Assembly: GCF_902167145.1 (NCBI RefSeq)
Contig: NC_050098.1
Location: 110,584,207-110,648,206, forward strand
Length of the DNA stretch: 64,000 nucleotides
DNA from: Zea mays
Taxonomy: Eukaryota > Streptophyta > Magnoliopsida > Poales > Poaceae
Reading direction: 5' to 3'
The notes under the pieces were generated by a model. That model saw only the letters and a list, made by a program, of their open reading frames with translations, ran no database searches and was not told the origin of the DNA. Positions 10,355 through 21,800 of the stretch are shown here, piece by piece. The first letter of the stretch is position 1, and each line of letters opens with the position of its first letter. Position numbers and translations under genes: made by a program.

Positions 10355-11028
10355 TGTTGGGGACTTGTTCTCAAATACTATGAATTAAGAATAAGGCAAC
10401 ACAAGATGTTAAATGTTAATACCCTTCGTCCTTCGAAGCATTATTTCCCTTAGGATATAATGATCTTCAGACGAAGGTTATGAAGGACATACCTTCATCA
10501 TCGCAATATACGTTAAATTAAAGAAGGAGCATATGACATACGAAACAACATAAATTGTCATATAACATTATTAACTCATTATTATTCATTATATCATCAT
10601 GTAAAAGTAGGAACAATATTGAATTACAAAGGTACCTTCGGCTTGTCAGAAGGCAAAAAAGCACAAGCGTGACGCAAAATCAGGTACAAGTCAGCGTGAA
10701 CAGTACGGGGGTACTGTTCACCTATTTATAGGCGCAGGACACAGCCTATGAAAAATTACAGTCATGCCCTTTACATTTACTATTGGCTTATAGAAAAATC
10801 TATGAGGACTGGATAGCCTTTTCCCCTTTAAGTTGGTTCCTTTTCCCGTGATTGAGCCGAAGCTCCTTTGTGCATAGCTTCGGAGCGGCGATAACCTTCG
10901 TCACGATCATGTCCTCATCCTATATGCCTTTTAATCCTAAATCCGAAGGTACCTGTTTATAAATAAAACTTGACAAACACTATTAAATTACGTTTTTGAG
11001 GACCTTCGGAGGACGAAGGCCCCCAACA
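10355..11028 (-). repeat. 5' LTR of element C (674 bp)
   Basis: On the minus strand it starts TGTTGGGGGCCTTCGTCC and ends in CCCCAACA, next to the primer-binding site. TGTTGGGG and CCCCAACA are perfect inverted tips. The right edge meets the interrupted integrase frame of element A at 11029. Confidence 0.9.
10696..10730 (-). promoter_or_regulatory. Palindrome plus TATA box in element C LTR
   Basis: Perfect 11-base arms GTGAACAGTAC and GTACTGTTCAC face each other around GGGG (10696-10721). Immediately alongside, the minus strand carries TATAAATAGG (10721-10730), the likely TATA box for transcription toward gag. The palindrome lies just downstream of the TATA in the direction of transcription, so it should be near the transcript start. 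Confidence 0.6.
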
Positions 11029-11030
11029 AA

Positions 11031-11524
11031 TGGGATCAGCGTGGAGAGAAGCAAGTATTTGGGCCAGACATTCTGCTTGAAGCCGAAGAGAACATCAAGA
11101 TGGTTCGAGAGAATCTAAAGATAATGCAATCAAGGCAGCGAAGCTATGCAGACATAAGAAGGAGAGAGCTGAGTTTCGAAGTCAGAGACTTCGTCTATTT
11201 GAAGGTTTCGCCTATCAAAGGAGTCAGAAGATTCGGAGTCAAAGGCAAGCTAGCACCCCGCTATGTTGGTCCGTATCAGATTATTGCAAGGCGTAGAGAA
11301 GTGGCCTATCAGCTCAGTTTGCTAGAAGGCTTGTCCGCAGTGCATGATGTCTTTCATGTGTCTCAGTTGAAGAAATGTCTGCGTGTGCCAGAAGAGCAGT
11401 TGCCAGTGGAAGGTCTGGAGGTCCAGGAGGACTTGACCTATATAGAGAAGCCAGCGCAGTTTCTTGAGACTGCAGACAGAGTCACCCGGAGGAAAACTAT
11501 CAGAATGTGCAAAGTCAGACGGGG
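11031..11524 (+). CDS. pol: Chromovirus integrase C-terminal domain and start of chromodomain (element A)
   Basis: Open in one frame from the element C junction to the element B insertion. It contains SYADIRRRELSF, then DFVYLKVSPIKGVRRFGVKGKLAPRY, the conserved strand segment of Ty3/gypsy integrases (GPY/F-type module), then VHDVFHVSQLKKCLRVPEE. The chromodomain-like tail begins at TADRVTRRKTIRMCKVR, where B is inserted. The frame resumes at 23448 exactly in phase. Integrase cuts host DNA and joins element ends; the chromodomain tail is known in this clade to guide insertion to chromatin. The catalytic core is missing from the window. Confidence 0.85.
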
Positions 11525-11999
11525 TGTTGGAGCGAAGGCAGAAACGCCACCCTTCGCTCGAAGTCTCCGCTGCATAGCCGCTGCTCCGACAGAGACAAAG
11601 CAGGCAGGGACACACTTCGCTTGATCGGCACCAGACGAAGACCGGCGACGAGGGCACCCCACAATGCGGCCTCGTCCAGCTCAGAGGCCCACGTGCGATC
11701 CGGCCCATTGTAACGGGCCCTGCGTGGCCGCCGCGTGTTACGGGCCTAATTTGTAAAGGCATCCCTGTAATTACAGTCTGTAACCCTGCTTTATGGGAAT
11801 ATTCTGGGGATAACCTAGGTAGCTGAGGGCACATGCGTCCTTAACACAAGGCGCTGGGCGTTCAGGTACCTATAAATACCCCCGCACAGTGCCCGTGAGA
11901 GGCCTGGTTAACAAAGCTATTTGCCATCTCACGCGTAACCCTACTGTCTACACTGTTCACCCCTGTTAGCCTTCTTGCGACTGATAGCAAGTTCCAACA
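11525..11999 (+). repeat. 5' LTR of element B
   Basis: Begins TGTTGGAGCG and ends AAGTTCCAACA (tips TGTTGGA/TCCAACA). TATAAATA at 11871-11878 is the likely TATA box, placing the transcript start near 11900. The antisense-strand frames seen here are not supported. Confidence 0.95.
11871..11878 (+). promoter_or_regulatory. TATA box of element B LTR
   Basis: TATAAATA preceded by CAGGTACC and followed by a C-rich stretch. The identical motif is in the 3' LTR at 23314-23321. Confidence 0.75.
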
Positions 12000-12001
12000 T
12001 T

Positions 12002-12012
12002 TGGCGCCCACC
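12002..12012 (+). other. Primer-binding site of element B
   Basis: TGGCGCCCACC starting three bases after the LTR end. A reading frame can be traced back through this site from gag, but only by starting at TTG; I take the ATG at 12040 instead. Confidence 0.85.
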
Positions 12013-12039
12013 GTTCGTGCTACGACAAAACCACCCGCG

Positions 12040-14421
12040 ATGGCACCCAAGAGAGCTAACCCGAAGGCTGACGAGGCTGCGAAGGCAGCACTGCTAGCCG
12101 CAAGAAAGGGCAAGGCCCTCGCCCTCACCCAATCCACCCACCAAGAGCCCACTGAAGACAATGTCCCCCACACCTGCGAAGACGACACCTTCCACACCTG
12201 CGGGCCCGAAGGACAATCGCAGCCGCCCCCAGGCTTCGCCCCACTGGAAGGCGCGGACCTCACCGAGGACGGTGAGGTCCTCGGCGTCTCAACAGAAGAA
12301 CAGCTACAGCTGCGCGCCCTGCGCCTCAAGAACCGTAATCTCCAGAGGCAGAAAGAAATACTGGAAGCCAAGCGCCAGCGTGTGTCCGCACTAGCCAAAG
12401 TGCGGCAAATGATACGCGACGAGGAGCAGAAGGCCCAAGACCTCGAGCGCGAGATCACGTTGATGCAGCGCGAAGGCCACCTCGGCCTGCACCAAGAGCC
12501 ACCCCTCCAGCAGCGCGCACAACCGGAAGACACGCGCGAAGGCCACCTCGGCCTGCAGCATGGGCCACCCCTGCAACACCGAGCACAGCCGGAGAACCCG
12601 CGTTTCCCCCAGCGCGACTACACCTTCCAGCACGCCGCGCCATTCCAAGGGGTCAACTACCTCGACGAGCGAAGTCCCCTGGCGCCACACCTGCAAGTGA
12701 CGCCCTGGCCAGCTAACTTCCGAGCAGGGACCTATCCCAAGTACAACGGCAGCACCGACCCGGCGCAATACATAATGAGTTATCAGGTCGTCGTTGCATC
12801 CGCCGGAGGGGACGACGCCACAATGGAGAAGTCTTTCATCATCGCCCTAGAGGGCCCAGCACTCACCTGGTTCACCAGGTTGCCTCCGCTGTCCATTGAT
12901 TCATGGAGAAGTCTCAGGGACAAGTTCCTGCTCAACTTCCAAGGGTACCGCCCAGACACTGACGCCTTGGTCGAGCTCTCGCTTTGCAAGCAGCTGGAAA
13001 AGGAGACTCTGCATGAGTATTACCGCAAATTCTTAACACTCAAGTCACAGCTGCCCTCCGTCGATGATCAGATCGCTATCTACTACGCCATCAGTGGCCT
13101 TCGTGCCGGCGTCCTCTACAGTCATTGTATCAGAGATCCACCCAAGAACCTCCAGGAGCTATATCAGCTCTTTGAAAAATATGCCAAATCCGAAGAGCTC
13201 CACCAGCGCAAGGTTGAGTCACAGCGGAAGCCCAAAGATGCCCCGCAGTCCAGCCGCACATGGACGAGGACTCCGCAGCCAGACTCCGGTCGAGACGGCC
13301 GCAGTCAGCAGCAAGTGCACAACATCGCCAACCAGCATCCCGCTGCTGACCCCCCTCGCCGCCAGGAATATCCCCCCCAAGGCCGCGGAAATGGAACTCT
13401 GGGCAGGGGCCGAGGGCGCGCACAGCCGCCGCGCCGATTCTACTGCCTTTTTCACGGCGAAGACTGCGCCCACCAAACCAAAGACTGCCCCAAAACGAAG
13501 GCCACCAGAGACAGAATGGCACGGGCGCAGCCAGCCGACAACCCCAGAATTGTCGCGCACAATTACCAGCAACGCCCTCCACCATATATCCACGCCCCCG
13601 CTCCGCATCCACCGCACCACGCTTACCAACACCATCAGGAAGTACAAATCGTACCTCCTCCACCCCCACCTCCACACCAGCAACATCAAAACATCCCCCA
13701 TGCCCCAAAGCAGGAAGACTTCGCCGATCAACCATATCGCGGAGTCATTCACATGATAACAGGGGGGTCAAGCACTGACTTCGACACCAAGCGGCAGAAG
13801 CGGGACCACTACCGCAGCATCAACCATGTCACCGTCACTGGCCCAGTCGTGCAGACAAAGTGGTCCCACACACCGCTAACCTTCGACGCACGAGACGTCG
13901 ACCTGCGCAGCGCCCCCCACATCGACGCCATGGTCATCAATTGCAGCGTGGCAGGCTGGGACTTACACAAAGTCCTAGTCGACAACGGCAGTCAGGCGGA
14001 CATCATCTTCCTCCACGCCTTCGACCGCATGGGTATAAGCCACAGCCTGCTCAAGCCTTCGGATAACCCGTTGTATGGCTTCGGCGGCAAGGGCACCTTT
14101 CCCGTTGGCAAGATAGAGTTGCCCCTCTCCTTCGGTGTAGCACCCAATGCCCGAAGTGAGCAAGTAACCTTTGATATCGTGGACATGGTATATCCATACA
14201 ACGCCATCATGGGCCGGGGCTCCATCAATAAGTTCGAAGCTGCCATCCACGGGCTGTACCTATGTATGAAGATACCAGGTCCGCTAGGCGCTATTACGGT
14301 CTACGGCAACCAGCAGACGGCGCGCAACATCGAGTGGGACTTCGTGCCTGGTCAGAGGAACGTGCACTGTCTCACGACCCAGCGCGAGGTCCCTGCGCTC
14401 GCCAGCCCAACCGATAAATAG
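12040..14421 (+). CDS. gag-pro: Gag-protease polyprotein of element B
   Basis: 793 codons from the ATG at 12040 (MAPKRANPK) to TAG 14419-14421, open throughout. A coiled-coil-like charged stretch comes first, then a 22-residue tandem duplication (REGHLGL...; 66-bp units at 12471 and 12537). The capsid domain follows (residues about 217-390, TYPKYNGSTDPAQYIMSY), then an atypical knuckle with spaced Cys/His from residue 469 (CLFHGEDCAHQTKDC), a Pro/His-rich linker, and an aspartic protease with DNGS at residue 648. Pol continues in the same frame after the TAG. The stop could be a mutation or a readthrough point; I cannot tell which. Confidence 0.9.
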   Translation: MAPKRANPKADEAAKAALLAARKGKALALTQSTHQEPTEDNVPHTCEDDTFHTCGPEGQSQPPPGFAPLEGADLTEDGEVLGVSTEEQLQLRALRLKNRNLQRQKEILEAKRQRVSALAKVRQMIRDEEQKAQDLEREITLMQREGHLGLHQEPPLQQRAQPEDTREGHLGLQHGPPLQHRAQPENPRFPQRDYTFQHAAPFQGVNYLDERSPLAPHLQVTPWPANFRAGTYPKYNGSTDPAQYIMSYQVVVASAGGDDATMEKSFIIALEGPALTWFTRLPPLSIDSWRSLRDKFLLNFQGYRPDTDALVELSLCKQLEKETLHEYYRKFLTLKSQLPSVDDQIAIYYAISGLRAGVLYSHCIRDPPKNLQELYQLFEKYAKSEELHQRKVESQRKPKDAPQSSRTWTRTPQPDSGRDGRSQQQVHNIANQHPAADPPRRQEYPPQGRGNGTLGRGRGRAQPPRRFYCLFHGEDCAHQTKDCPKTKATRDRMARAQPADNPRIVAHNYQQRPPPYIHAPAPHPPHHAYQHHQEVQIVPPPPPPPHQQHQNIPHAPKQEDFADQPYRGVIHMITGGSSTDFDTKRQKRDHYRSINHVTVTGPVVQTKWSHTPLTFDARDVDLRSAPHIDAMVINCSVAGWDLHKVLVDNGSQADIIFLHAFDRMGISHSLLKPSDNPLYGFGGKGTFPVGKIELPLSFGVAPNARSEQVTFDIVDMVYPYNAIMGRGSINKFEAAIHGLYLCMKIPGPLGAITVYGNQQTARNIEWDFVPGQRNVHCLTTQREVPALASPTDK

Positions 14422-17400
14422 CACGACAAGGCACAGCTGCAGAGCCAAGACGGGACCAAGACTGTCCCCCTCGATCAGGCCACGCCCAAGCAGACAGTCA
14501 CTATCAGCGAAGACCTTACCTCACATGAAGAAGAGAAGCTTCTCTGCTGCCTGGCCAAGAATAAAGATGTCTTCACCTGGTCCGCCCTCGACCTGGTCGG
14601 TGTCAGCCGATCCATAATTGAGCACGGTTTGGGAATTGACCCTTCGGTGCGACCAAAAAAGCAAAGGCTTCGCAAAATGTCCGACGAAAAGACAGAGGCC
14701 GCCAAGGCGGAGGTGCACCGCCTCCTAGAGGCTAAATTCATCGAGCCAGTGGCTTACCCCACGTGGCTCTCCAATGTTGTAATGGTGCAGAAAAAAAGCG
14801 GGAAATGGCGAATGTGCATAGACTTCACCAGTCTCAATAAGGCCTGCCCAAAGGACAATTTCCCGTTGCCACGGATCGACAAAATAGTCGATAGCGCGGC
14901 CGGATGCGAGGTCATGTCACTCCTCGACTGCTTCTCCGGCTATCACCAGATATACATGAAGGAGGAAGACAAGGCCAGCACCAGCTTTATAACACCCTTC
15001 GGCACTTATTGCTTCATCAGAATGCCGGAGGGACTCAAGAATGCCGGGTCCACCTTCTCCAGACTCACCAAAACAGTACTCGAAGGGTAGGTTGGTAGAA
15101 ATATATTTACATATGTGGACGACATCGTCGTCGCCAGCAAGAATAAGGAGGACCATCTCGCCGACCTCGCCGAGACATTCGCGAACATGCGAGACGCACG
15201 ACTCCGCCTAAACCCGGAAAAGTGCGTCTTCGGTGTTCGCCAGGGCAAGATATTGGGCTACCTGGTATCACATCGCGGCATTGAGGCCAACCCAACCAAG
15301 ATCCAGGCCATCATAAACATGACGCCTCCGCAGTCCGCCAGGGACGTCCAGCGTCTGACAGGCAGATTGGCCGCTCTCAACAGGTTCATCTCTAGGTCCG
15401 CCGAGTGAAGTCTCCCCTTCCTCAAAACACTCCGCGGTGCAAAAGACTTCGCCTGGGGACCAGAGCAGGCAGCGGCCTTCGCCTCACTGAAACAGTACCT
15501 GTCGGAGCTGGCAATCCTCACGAGCCCCGACTCCTCGCTCCCCCTATTGCTCTATGTCGCGGCTTCGCCGCACGCGGTCAGCGCGGCACTAGTGCAAGAG
15601 CAGACGATTGAGGGTGCGGTCAGACAGTGCCCTGTTTACTATGTCTCCGAAGTACTGACACCGTCCAAGTGCAACATGACAGAGCTGGAGAAGATCGCCT
15701 ACGCAGTCGTTATGTTTTCGCGCAAGCTGCGCCATTACTTTGAAGCATTCAAGGTCCGAGTCACCTCAGACAGGGGACTCGGCGAACTATTCAGAAACCC
15801 GGAGGCATCGGTGAGGATTGCCAAGTGGGCAGCCGAACTATCCGGCTACCACATCAGCTTCGAGCCCAGGACAGCCATCAAGTCATAGGTCCTGGCAGAC
15901 TTCATCGTCGACTGGACTGGGCCAATAACGCAGCCAGACCCGTCCACAGAGAAGGTTTGGACTATCCACTGCGACGGCGCATGGTGCCATGCGGGGGCAG
16001 GCGTCGCTGCAGTCGTCACCTCACCAGCCGGAGTCAAACACAGATATGCAGCACGCCTCAGCTTCGCTCTGGAATCCGACAGATGCACAAACAATATAGC
16101 AGAGTATGAAGCGGTTATCCTCGGCCTCCGCAAGCTAAGGGCCCTCGGAGTCACCACATGTATCATCAAAACAGACTCCAAGATAGTTGCCGGCCAGGTC
16201 GAGAAAGACTATGCAGCAAAAGACCCCACGCTCATGCAATACCTCGCAGCCATCCGAAGTCTCGAGAGACAGTTCAAGGGATTCACCTTGCAGCATGTGG
16301 ATAGGGCCAAGAACGAGGAGGCCGATGCATTGGCCAAGGCTGCCGCCAGGGGCGAGCCCTTGCCCTCCGACGTGTTCTTTCACACCATCGGCACGCCAGC
16401 CGTCCGGAGCCCCGAAGGGCTCCAAATAACTAATGATAGCGAGGGCCACCGCATAGTCAACCTAATCATGACCGAAGACTGGCGGGCACCAATAACCCTG
16501 TTCCTACAGGGGTACTATCATCCAACCGACGTTAGTGAGGCCAAGCGCCTCAGACATCGAAGCCGGGACTTCGCACTGATTGAGGGCCAACTCTACAAGA
16601 AAGGGGTCAGTCAGCCAATGCTTAAGTGCGTCACCGAAACCGAAGGCATGCAGATCCTACGTGAAGTCCACAGTGGCACGTGCGGCTCGCACGCAGGGCC
16701 AAGGGCCCTAGCTGCCAAGGTGATCCGCCAAGGGTTTTACTGGCCCGCAATGATCTGCGCCGCAAATCGGGTCACAAGGTCCTACGAAGCCTGCCAAAAG
16801 TTTTCTCCTCGGTCAGGCAGCCCCTCGCAGTATACAAAGCTGATTGCCCATACATGGCCTCTCCAGCGCTGGGGCCTGGACATTGTCGGGCCCCTGCCCA
16901 CCGCTCAGGGGAACCTCAAGTTCGCCTTCGTAGCCGTCGAATACTTCACCAAATGGATCGAAGCGAGGGCTGTTTCTACAATAACATCAAAGACTGCCCA
17001 AAAATTCTTCTGGCAAAACATTGTTTGCCGCTTCGGAGTACCGTCCGAGCTAACAGTTGACAACGGCAAGCAGTTTGACAGCCAAGATTTCAAGGATTTT
17101 TGTTTCTCCATCGGCACCAAGCTTGCCTTCGCTTCAGTCTATCACCCGCAGTCCAACGGGGTCGTGGAGCGCGCCAATGGGAAAATCTTCACAGCTATCA
17201 AGAAGATGCTCCTCGATGAAAAAAAAGGAAGATGGACCGATTTGTTACCAGAGGCAGTCTGGGCGCTAAACACAACTGAGTGCAGGGCGACTGGGTTCAC
17301 TCCTTTCCGCCTTCTATACGGGTCGGAGGCCATGACCCCGCAAGAAATAAAGCATGGGTCCCCACGTACAGTTCCGTCAGCCGTCCCCGACGTGGACGAG

Positions 17401-17704
17401 CCAACTTCAAAAGATCTCATTGACGGAGACCGAGTCTTCGCCCTACAGGCCCTAAACAAATACCAAGCCCAGACCAAAGCATGGCGCGACCACGCAGTCA
17501 TCCCGAGGGAGTTCAGCGAAGGGGACCTCGTACTCGTCCGAACAGCTCGGACGGAGTCCAGGGGCAAGCTGGAGCCCAAGTGGGAGGGCCCCTTTATAGT
17601 CAAGACAAAAAGCTTCCCCCAGCGCCTACAGGCTCACAACGCCAAACGGCGAGGACCTGGAGCACTCCTGGAACATCGACAACCTTCGCAAATTTTTTGT
17701 TTGA
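14422..17704 (+). pseudogene. pol: Reverse transcriptase, RNase H and integrase of element B
   Basis: Same frame as gag-protease, broken by TAG 15088-15090, TGA 15406-15408 and TAG 15886-15888. The reverse transcriptase has YVDD at 15112-15123, just after the first stop. RNase H shows CDGAW, NNIAEYEA and a late Asp in NEEADALA. Integrase has the DDE residues (WGLDIVGP, VDNGKQF, NGVVERANG). In the zinc finger the first Cys of the second pair is Tyr (SYEAC), while sister element E keeps Cys. A one-base frame change near 17612 moves the last 30 residues into the next frame, where NIDNLRKFFV ends at TGA about 17704. Confidence 0.92.
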
Positions 17705-17934
17705 CTCATCGGGGCTGATTCTGCCCTTGTAATTCGCCAAAAACAATCTTGTATCGTCCCGCACTCTTTTCCTCCCGGGGGGTGAGGTTTTTAACGAGGC
17801 GGAGCCATGTAATATATGTGTGAAAAATCCCCCGCAAAAACATGCGTCGAAAAAAGACCGCGACGACGGTCTTCGACATTCGACCAATTCGAGGTCACCG
17901 CGAGGCTAAGCGCTAGCCACCCTCTCGTGCGACA
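17705..17934. other. Non-coding spacer after element B pol
   Basis: Contains a C/G-rich CCTCCCGGGGGGTGAGG stretch and TTTTTAACGAGGCGGAGCC. The same text, inverted, is found after element E pol (about 27576-27801). I see no gene. Confidence 0.6.
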
Positions 17935-18690
17935 AATCCGCGCAGAAGTCGCCTAAGGGTGCAGCCGGACTAGCACAACAAGTGCGAAAAAACACGAAGT
18001 CCATCGCGAAGACTATCCGCGCAGAAGTCGCCTAAGGGTGCAGCCGGACTAGCACAACAAGTGCGAAAAAACACGAAGTCTATCACGAAGACTATCCGCG
18101 CAGAAGTCGCCTAAGGGTGCAGCCGGACTAGCACAACAAGTGCGAAAAAACACGAAGTCTATCGCGAAGGCTATCCGCGCAGAAGTCGCCTAAGGGTGCA
18201 GCCGGACTAGCACAACAAGTGCGAAAAAACACGAAGTCTATCGCGAAGACTATCCGCGCAGAAGTCGCCTAAGGGTGCAGCCGGACTAGCACAACAAGTG
18301 CGAAAAAACACGAAGTCTATCGCGAAGACTATCCGCGCAGAAGTCGCCTAAGGGTGCAGCCGGACTAGCACAACAAGTGCGAAAAAACACGAAGTCTATC
18401 GCGAAGACTATCCGCGCAGAAGTCGCCTAAGGGTGCAGCCGGACTAGCACAACAAGTGCGAAAAAACACGAAGTCTATCGCGAAGACTATCCGCGCAGAA
18501 GTCGCCTAAGGGTGCACCGGACTAGCTCAACAAGTGCGAAAAAACACGAAGTCCATCGCGAAGACTATCCGCGCAGAAGTCGCCTAAGGGTGCAGCCGGA
18601 CTAGCACAACAAGTGCGAAAAAACCCGAAGTCCACCGCGAAGACCATCCACGCAGAAGCCGCCTAAAGGCACAGCCGAACTAGTACAACA
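17935..18690. repeat. 79-bp tandem repeat array of element B (about 9.5 copies)
   Basis: The phrase AGAAGTCGCCTAAGGGTGCA starts at 17944, 18023, 18102, 18181, 18260, 18339, 18418 and 18497, exactly 79 bp apart. A copy at 18575 has one base deleted and a diverged copy lies at 18653. Within each unit GCAC-AACAA-GTGC can fold as a small hairpin. Copies are nearly identical in the middle and diverge at the right edge. The block sits between the 3' end of pol (plus) and the 3' end of the antisense gene (minus). Confidence 0.95.
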
Positions 18691-18865
18691 AAAGTAGAAA
18701 CGACAGCATCAAACCGTCCACGCTAAGACCAACTATAATCACACCAGCACAGCATAACAAAACATACCAGACAAAATACACAACGCCTTCGCAGGCACAG
18801 GCAAGCGAGGGCACTCGACTTCATCATACAAGCCTTTACACTTATACACGCGAAGGCGCCACACT

Positions 18866-21800
18866 CTACATCGGCTCAACCTTAGGAATAATTCCCATCT
18901 CCCTGTAATTAAATAACATTATCCTAAGCTCCTCACCCGCAAAAAGACTTCGCAGTTCCCCTTCCCCTGTACTCACGGCATCCGGCATAGACAACAGTTC
19001 CTGCCGACCAGCCCTACTCACACGAAGCCGAGACCTTTCCTCCGTGCTAACTCTACGCTTTGCAACCGCCCTTCGCCATTGGCGCCTGGTGCTAGGACCT
19101 GGCACATCTTGCGCGTCCGCAGCGTGCGGCGAGGTCTCCGCCGCAGCCACATCCAAAGCCGCGAAATAGTCCAAATCCTCCTCCGACGACTCCTCAGTCC
19201 ACTCAACCGAGCTCCCAGAATCAGCAACATCAAAAAACTCAGAAAATTCAGATGCAGATCCACCACATTCATTACCACCTTCCGCGGTCGAAGCCGCCAA
19301 AAATTTAGCAGTAGCGGTTGCGTGCGCAGGCCCAAAATCTTGAACCTGCGCAGCAACCAAAATTCAGTAACGTATCCAAAATTCCCCAACCCTATTACAC
19401 CCACTACGCCACCTGCGAAGGCCCTGGCGCTGCGGAAGCCTCCGCCATTGGCTCCGCCGCTGCTTCCGCTGTTGTTTCCGCCGCCGCCGCCGCGGGATCT
19501 TCAGCACTCGGCGCAGCAGCCGCGGGGGCATCAGGTGCGCCTTCGGCCACCTTCGGGGGCAGGTCTTCGCCGGCCGCTGCGGATGTGGGGGCATCCGGTG
19601 CGTCTTCCGCGGTCTCCGGGGTTGGCTCCAGGGCGACCTCGGACGCAGCCTCCGCAGGGGTCGGCTCCGGGTCAGGCAGCGCGCTGTTCAACGCCCCGAG
19701 GTCGTCCACCCGCTCGCCATGCAACGCCTAAGACAAAACACGCAAAATTCAGCAAACACACGCGCCCCCCACTTCCAACAAACGAAAATGTTACCTGAGC
19801 CATCGCCGTCTCCGCCCGCTCCCTGACCACCTCGCGACCGTGCGGACCCCACATCCGGTCGTAGAGGGCCCCGGCAGAATCCTTCACCACGAGGTCTTCA
19901 ACCTTATAGACATCTCGATCAAAATCTTCATCCGCCTGGTCGAAGACCTCGAAGTGCCGGCACCCTTCGCAGGAGAGCGCGTTCATCGCCCCCTCGCAGG
20001 TGACCAGGGAGGCGTACGACATGAACCCCCCCACGACAGCGGGGAGTTCCTGCAGTTCTTCCTGCACCCATTCTAGACAGCGAAGCCCGGACTCTCGGTC
20101 CGGCACTTCGAAGTCACCGGTCCGCGCACCCAGCTCACGATATGTGCTCACAAGCTGTGTGCGCGTCCGTTCGGCCTCCGCTCGCATCGCGGCCTCGGCT
20201 CGCTCCACACGGCTCTACAGGGCGATGAGCCGCTCCTGCAGCTGCTCGGCGCGCTCCCTGGCAATATTTCCCTCCGCTCGGGCCAGCTTGGCCTCCGCCT
20301 GCGAAGCTTGCGCCTTGGCGAGGGCCTCGTTGGTCTCCCTCCTCTCCCCCGCTAATTGGCGCCGGAGGTCAGCCTTCTCTCCCTCCAGCGCGGCCACCTT
20401 GTCCGCCAGCTTGCGGCACTTGCTGTCGGCGGCCGATTTCTCTCGGACGGCGTCAGCATGTTGTGTCCGAAGTCTCTCGACTTCGGCAGACACAACCGCC
20501 GTGAAGGCCCCCGACGCCGTGCGGTTGGCAAAGTCAGCCACCTGCACAACACGCGTAAGAGCCAGCGAAGTCCATTGAAATAAAAGAGAGAGAGAGCGAA
20601 GTCCGGCTCAGCGGACCTGACTTAGCGACTCCACCACCTCCTTCAGCCGGCGGGACGCAGTGCCCGCCTCATCCCTCACAGCCGCGAGGGCCTCCACCTC
20701 GCCTCCGGCGCTAAGAGCCCCGCCCTTCGCCTTCGGCGCTGCGGCAGCAACCGCTGTCGCCGCGGCAGGCGCAACTATAACAAGTTGGCCTTCGTCCGAC
20801 CCTGCAACGCATCAACAAAAAATAATAATACATTAAAAAAAACAAAAAAAAGAGCCAGCGACTTACCACAAAGATAGTCCTCCACACAAATGTCGGTGGC
20901 GAAGTCGGCGACACGCTTGCCCGCCAACGGCAACGCTCGGGCCGCCTTCGCGGCCTCCGCCACCCTGCTGGGCGGCGGCACAACCTTCGCCAGTTTGGAG
21001 CCTCCGGCGCCTGCCGCTGTCTCTGGCGCCTTGCTAGGTGCAGGGACGCCCGCCTTCGCCGCCAGCGGCGGCTTGCCTCCGCCGTGGGCCGCAGCCTTCG
21101 CCGAGGGCCGCTGCCTCTTCGGCCTGGCTTCAACAAGCCTGACAGCCGCCTGGCGTTTTTGTGCAGCCCCCTGGCGATCCTTGTCCATCACTGCCGACAC
21201 AACAGCAGCAATATTCCGCCCGTAAGGAAAAACTCTCCATTTGCGAACCATGCGAGATGTAAAAACGTCCCCGCTGGCCGCGCGGGGGATAGGAACATTC
21301 CTAGGCCAGCGGCCCCCGGTAACCTTCAGCATCCGAGCCGAAGACTCCCGGAGCTCGGGCGAAGACATCCTTTCCCCCGGGGCCGCGCATGTCCTCATCA
21401 ACTCTCTAGCAAACCCATCGGAAACCCCAAGTCCTCCCATGGCAGTACCTAGTTTCCTCTTCCTAGAGGATGGGGCGGCCGCCGGCGCAGGGTCGTCTTT
21501 AGTCTCCACCACCGGTTTCTTCCCCCGGCGGTCCGCATCGTCTTGACCAGGATAGCCGTCATATGGCAGTTGGTTCAATTCGAAGACCCTATTCAGACGG
21601 TCATTCGACCCGCGGATCTCCCAGCTGCGCTGGCCCTCGGTCCTCGGCACATAACGCCCAACAAGCCGCATCGCCTCATCCTCAGCTTCACGCACAAAGG
21701 CGGCCGGATCACGGTTTCGCAGATTTAGCGCGAAGGCGGGACTCCGCACCACCTCTCCACCACGGAAAGGCATCTGGCGAGGGCATACTTCGCCCAACGC

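Larger units (their letters stand above)
7269..11028 (-). mobile_element. Element C: Zeon/cinful-like Ty3/gypsy element, gag-only, cut at left by element D
   Basis: Reads right to left: 5' LTR 10355-11028, primer-binding site 10343-10353, gag 10294 to about 8762, a repeat zone, then a plus-strand antisense reading frame at 7269-7825. No protease, reverse transcriptase or integrase lies between gag and the left limit. The visible part therefore matches the non-autonomous Zeon layout. The rest, including the 3' LTR, would be left of element D. The right flank AATGG (11029-11033) is the expected target-site duplication copy; its partner is out of view. Confidence 0.85.

Noticed and set aside
12001..12039. 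Gag start at the TTG within the element B primer-binding site
   Set aside because: No ATG. The frame simply happens to be open there; the same occurs in element C.
17935..18690. Regular 79-bp direct repeats resembling a CRISPR array
   Set aside because: Units are contiguous with no unique spacers, lie inside a plant retrotransposon and have a sister array in element E.
20711..21136. Arg-rich frame opposite exon 1-2 of the element B antisense gene region
   Set aside because: It is a shifted reading of the same strand across the predicted intron, with no conservation to E or C.
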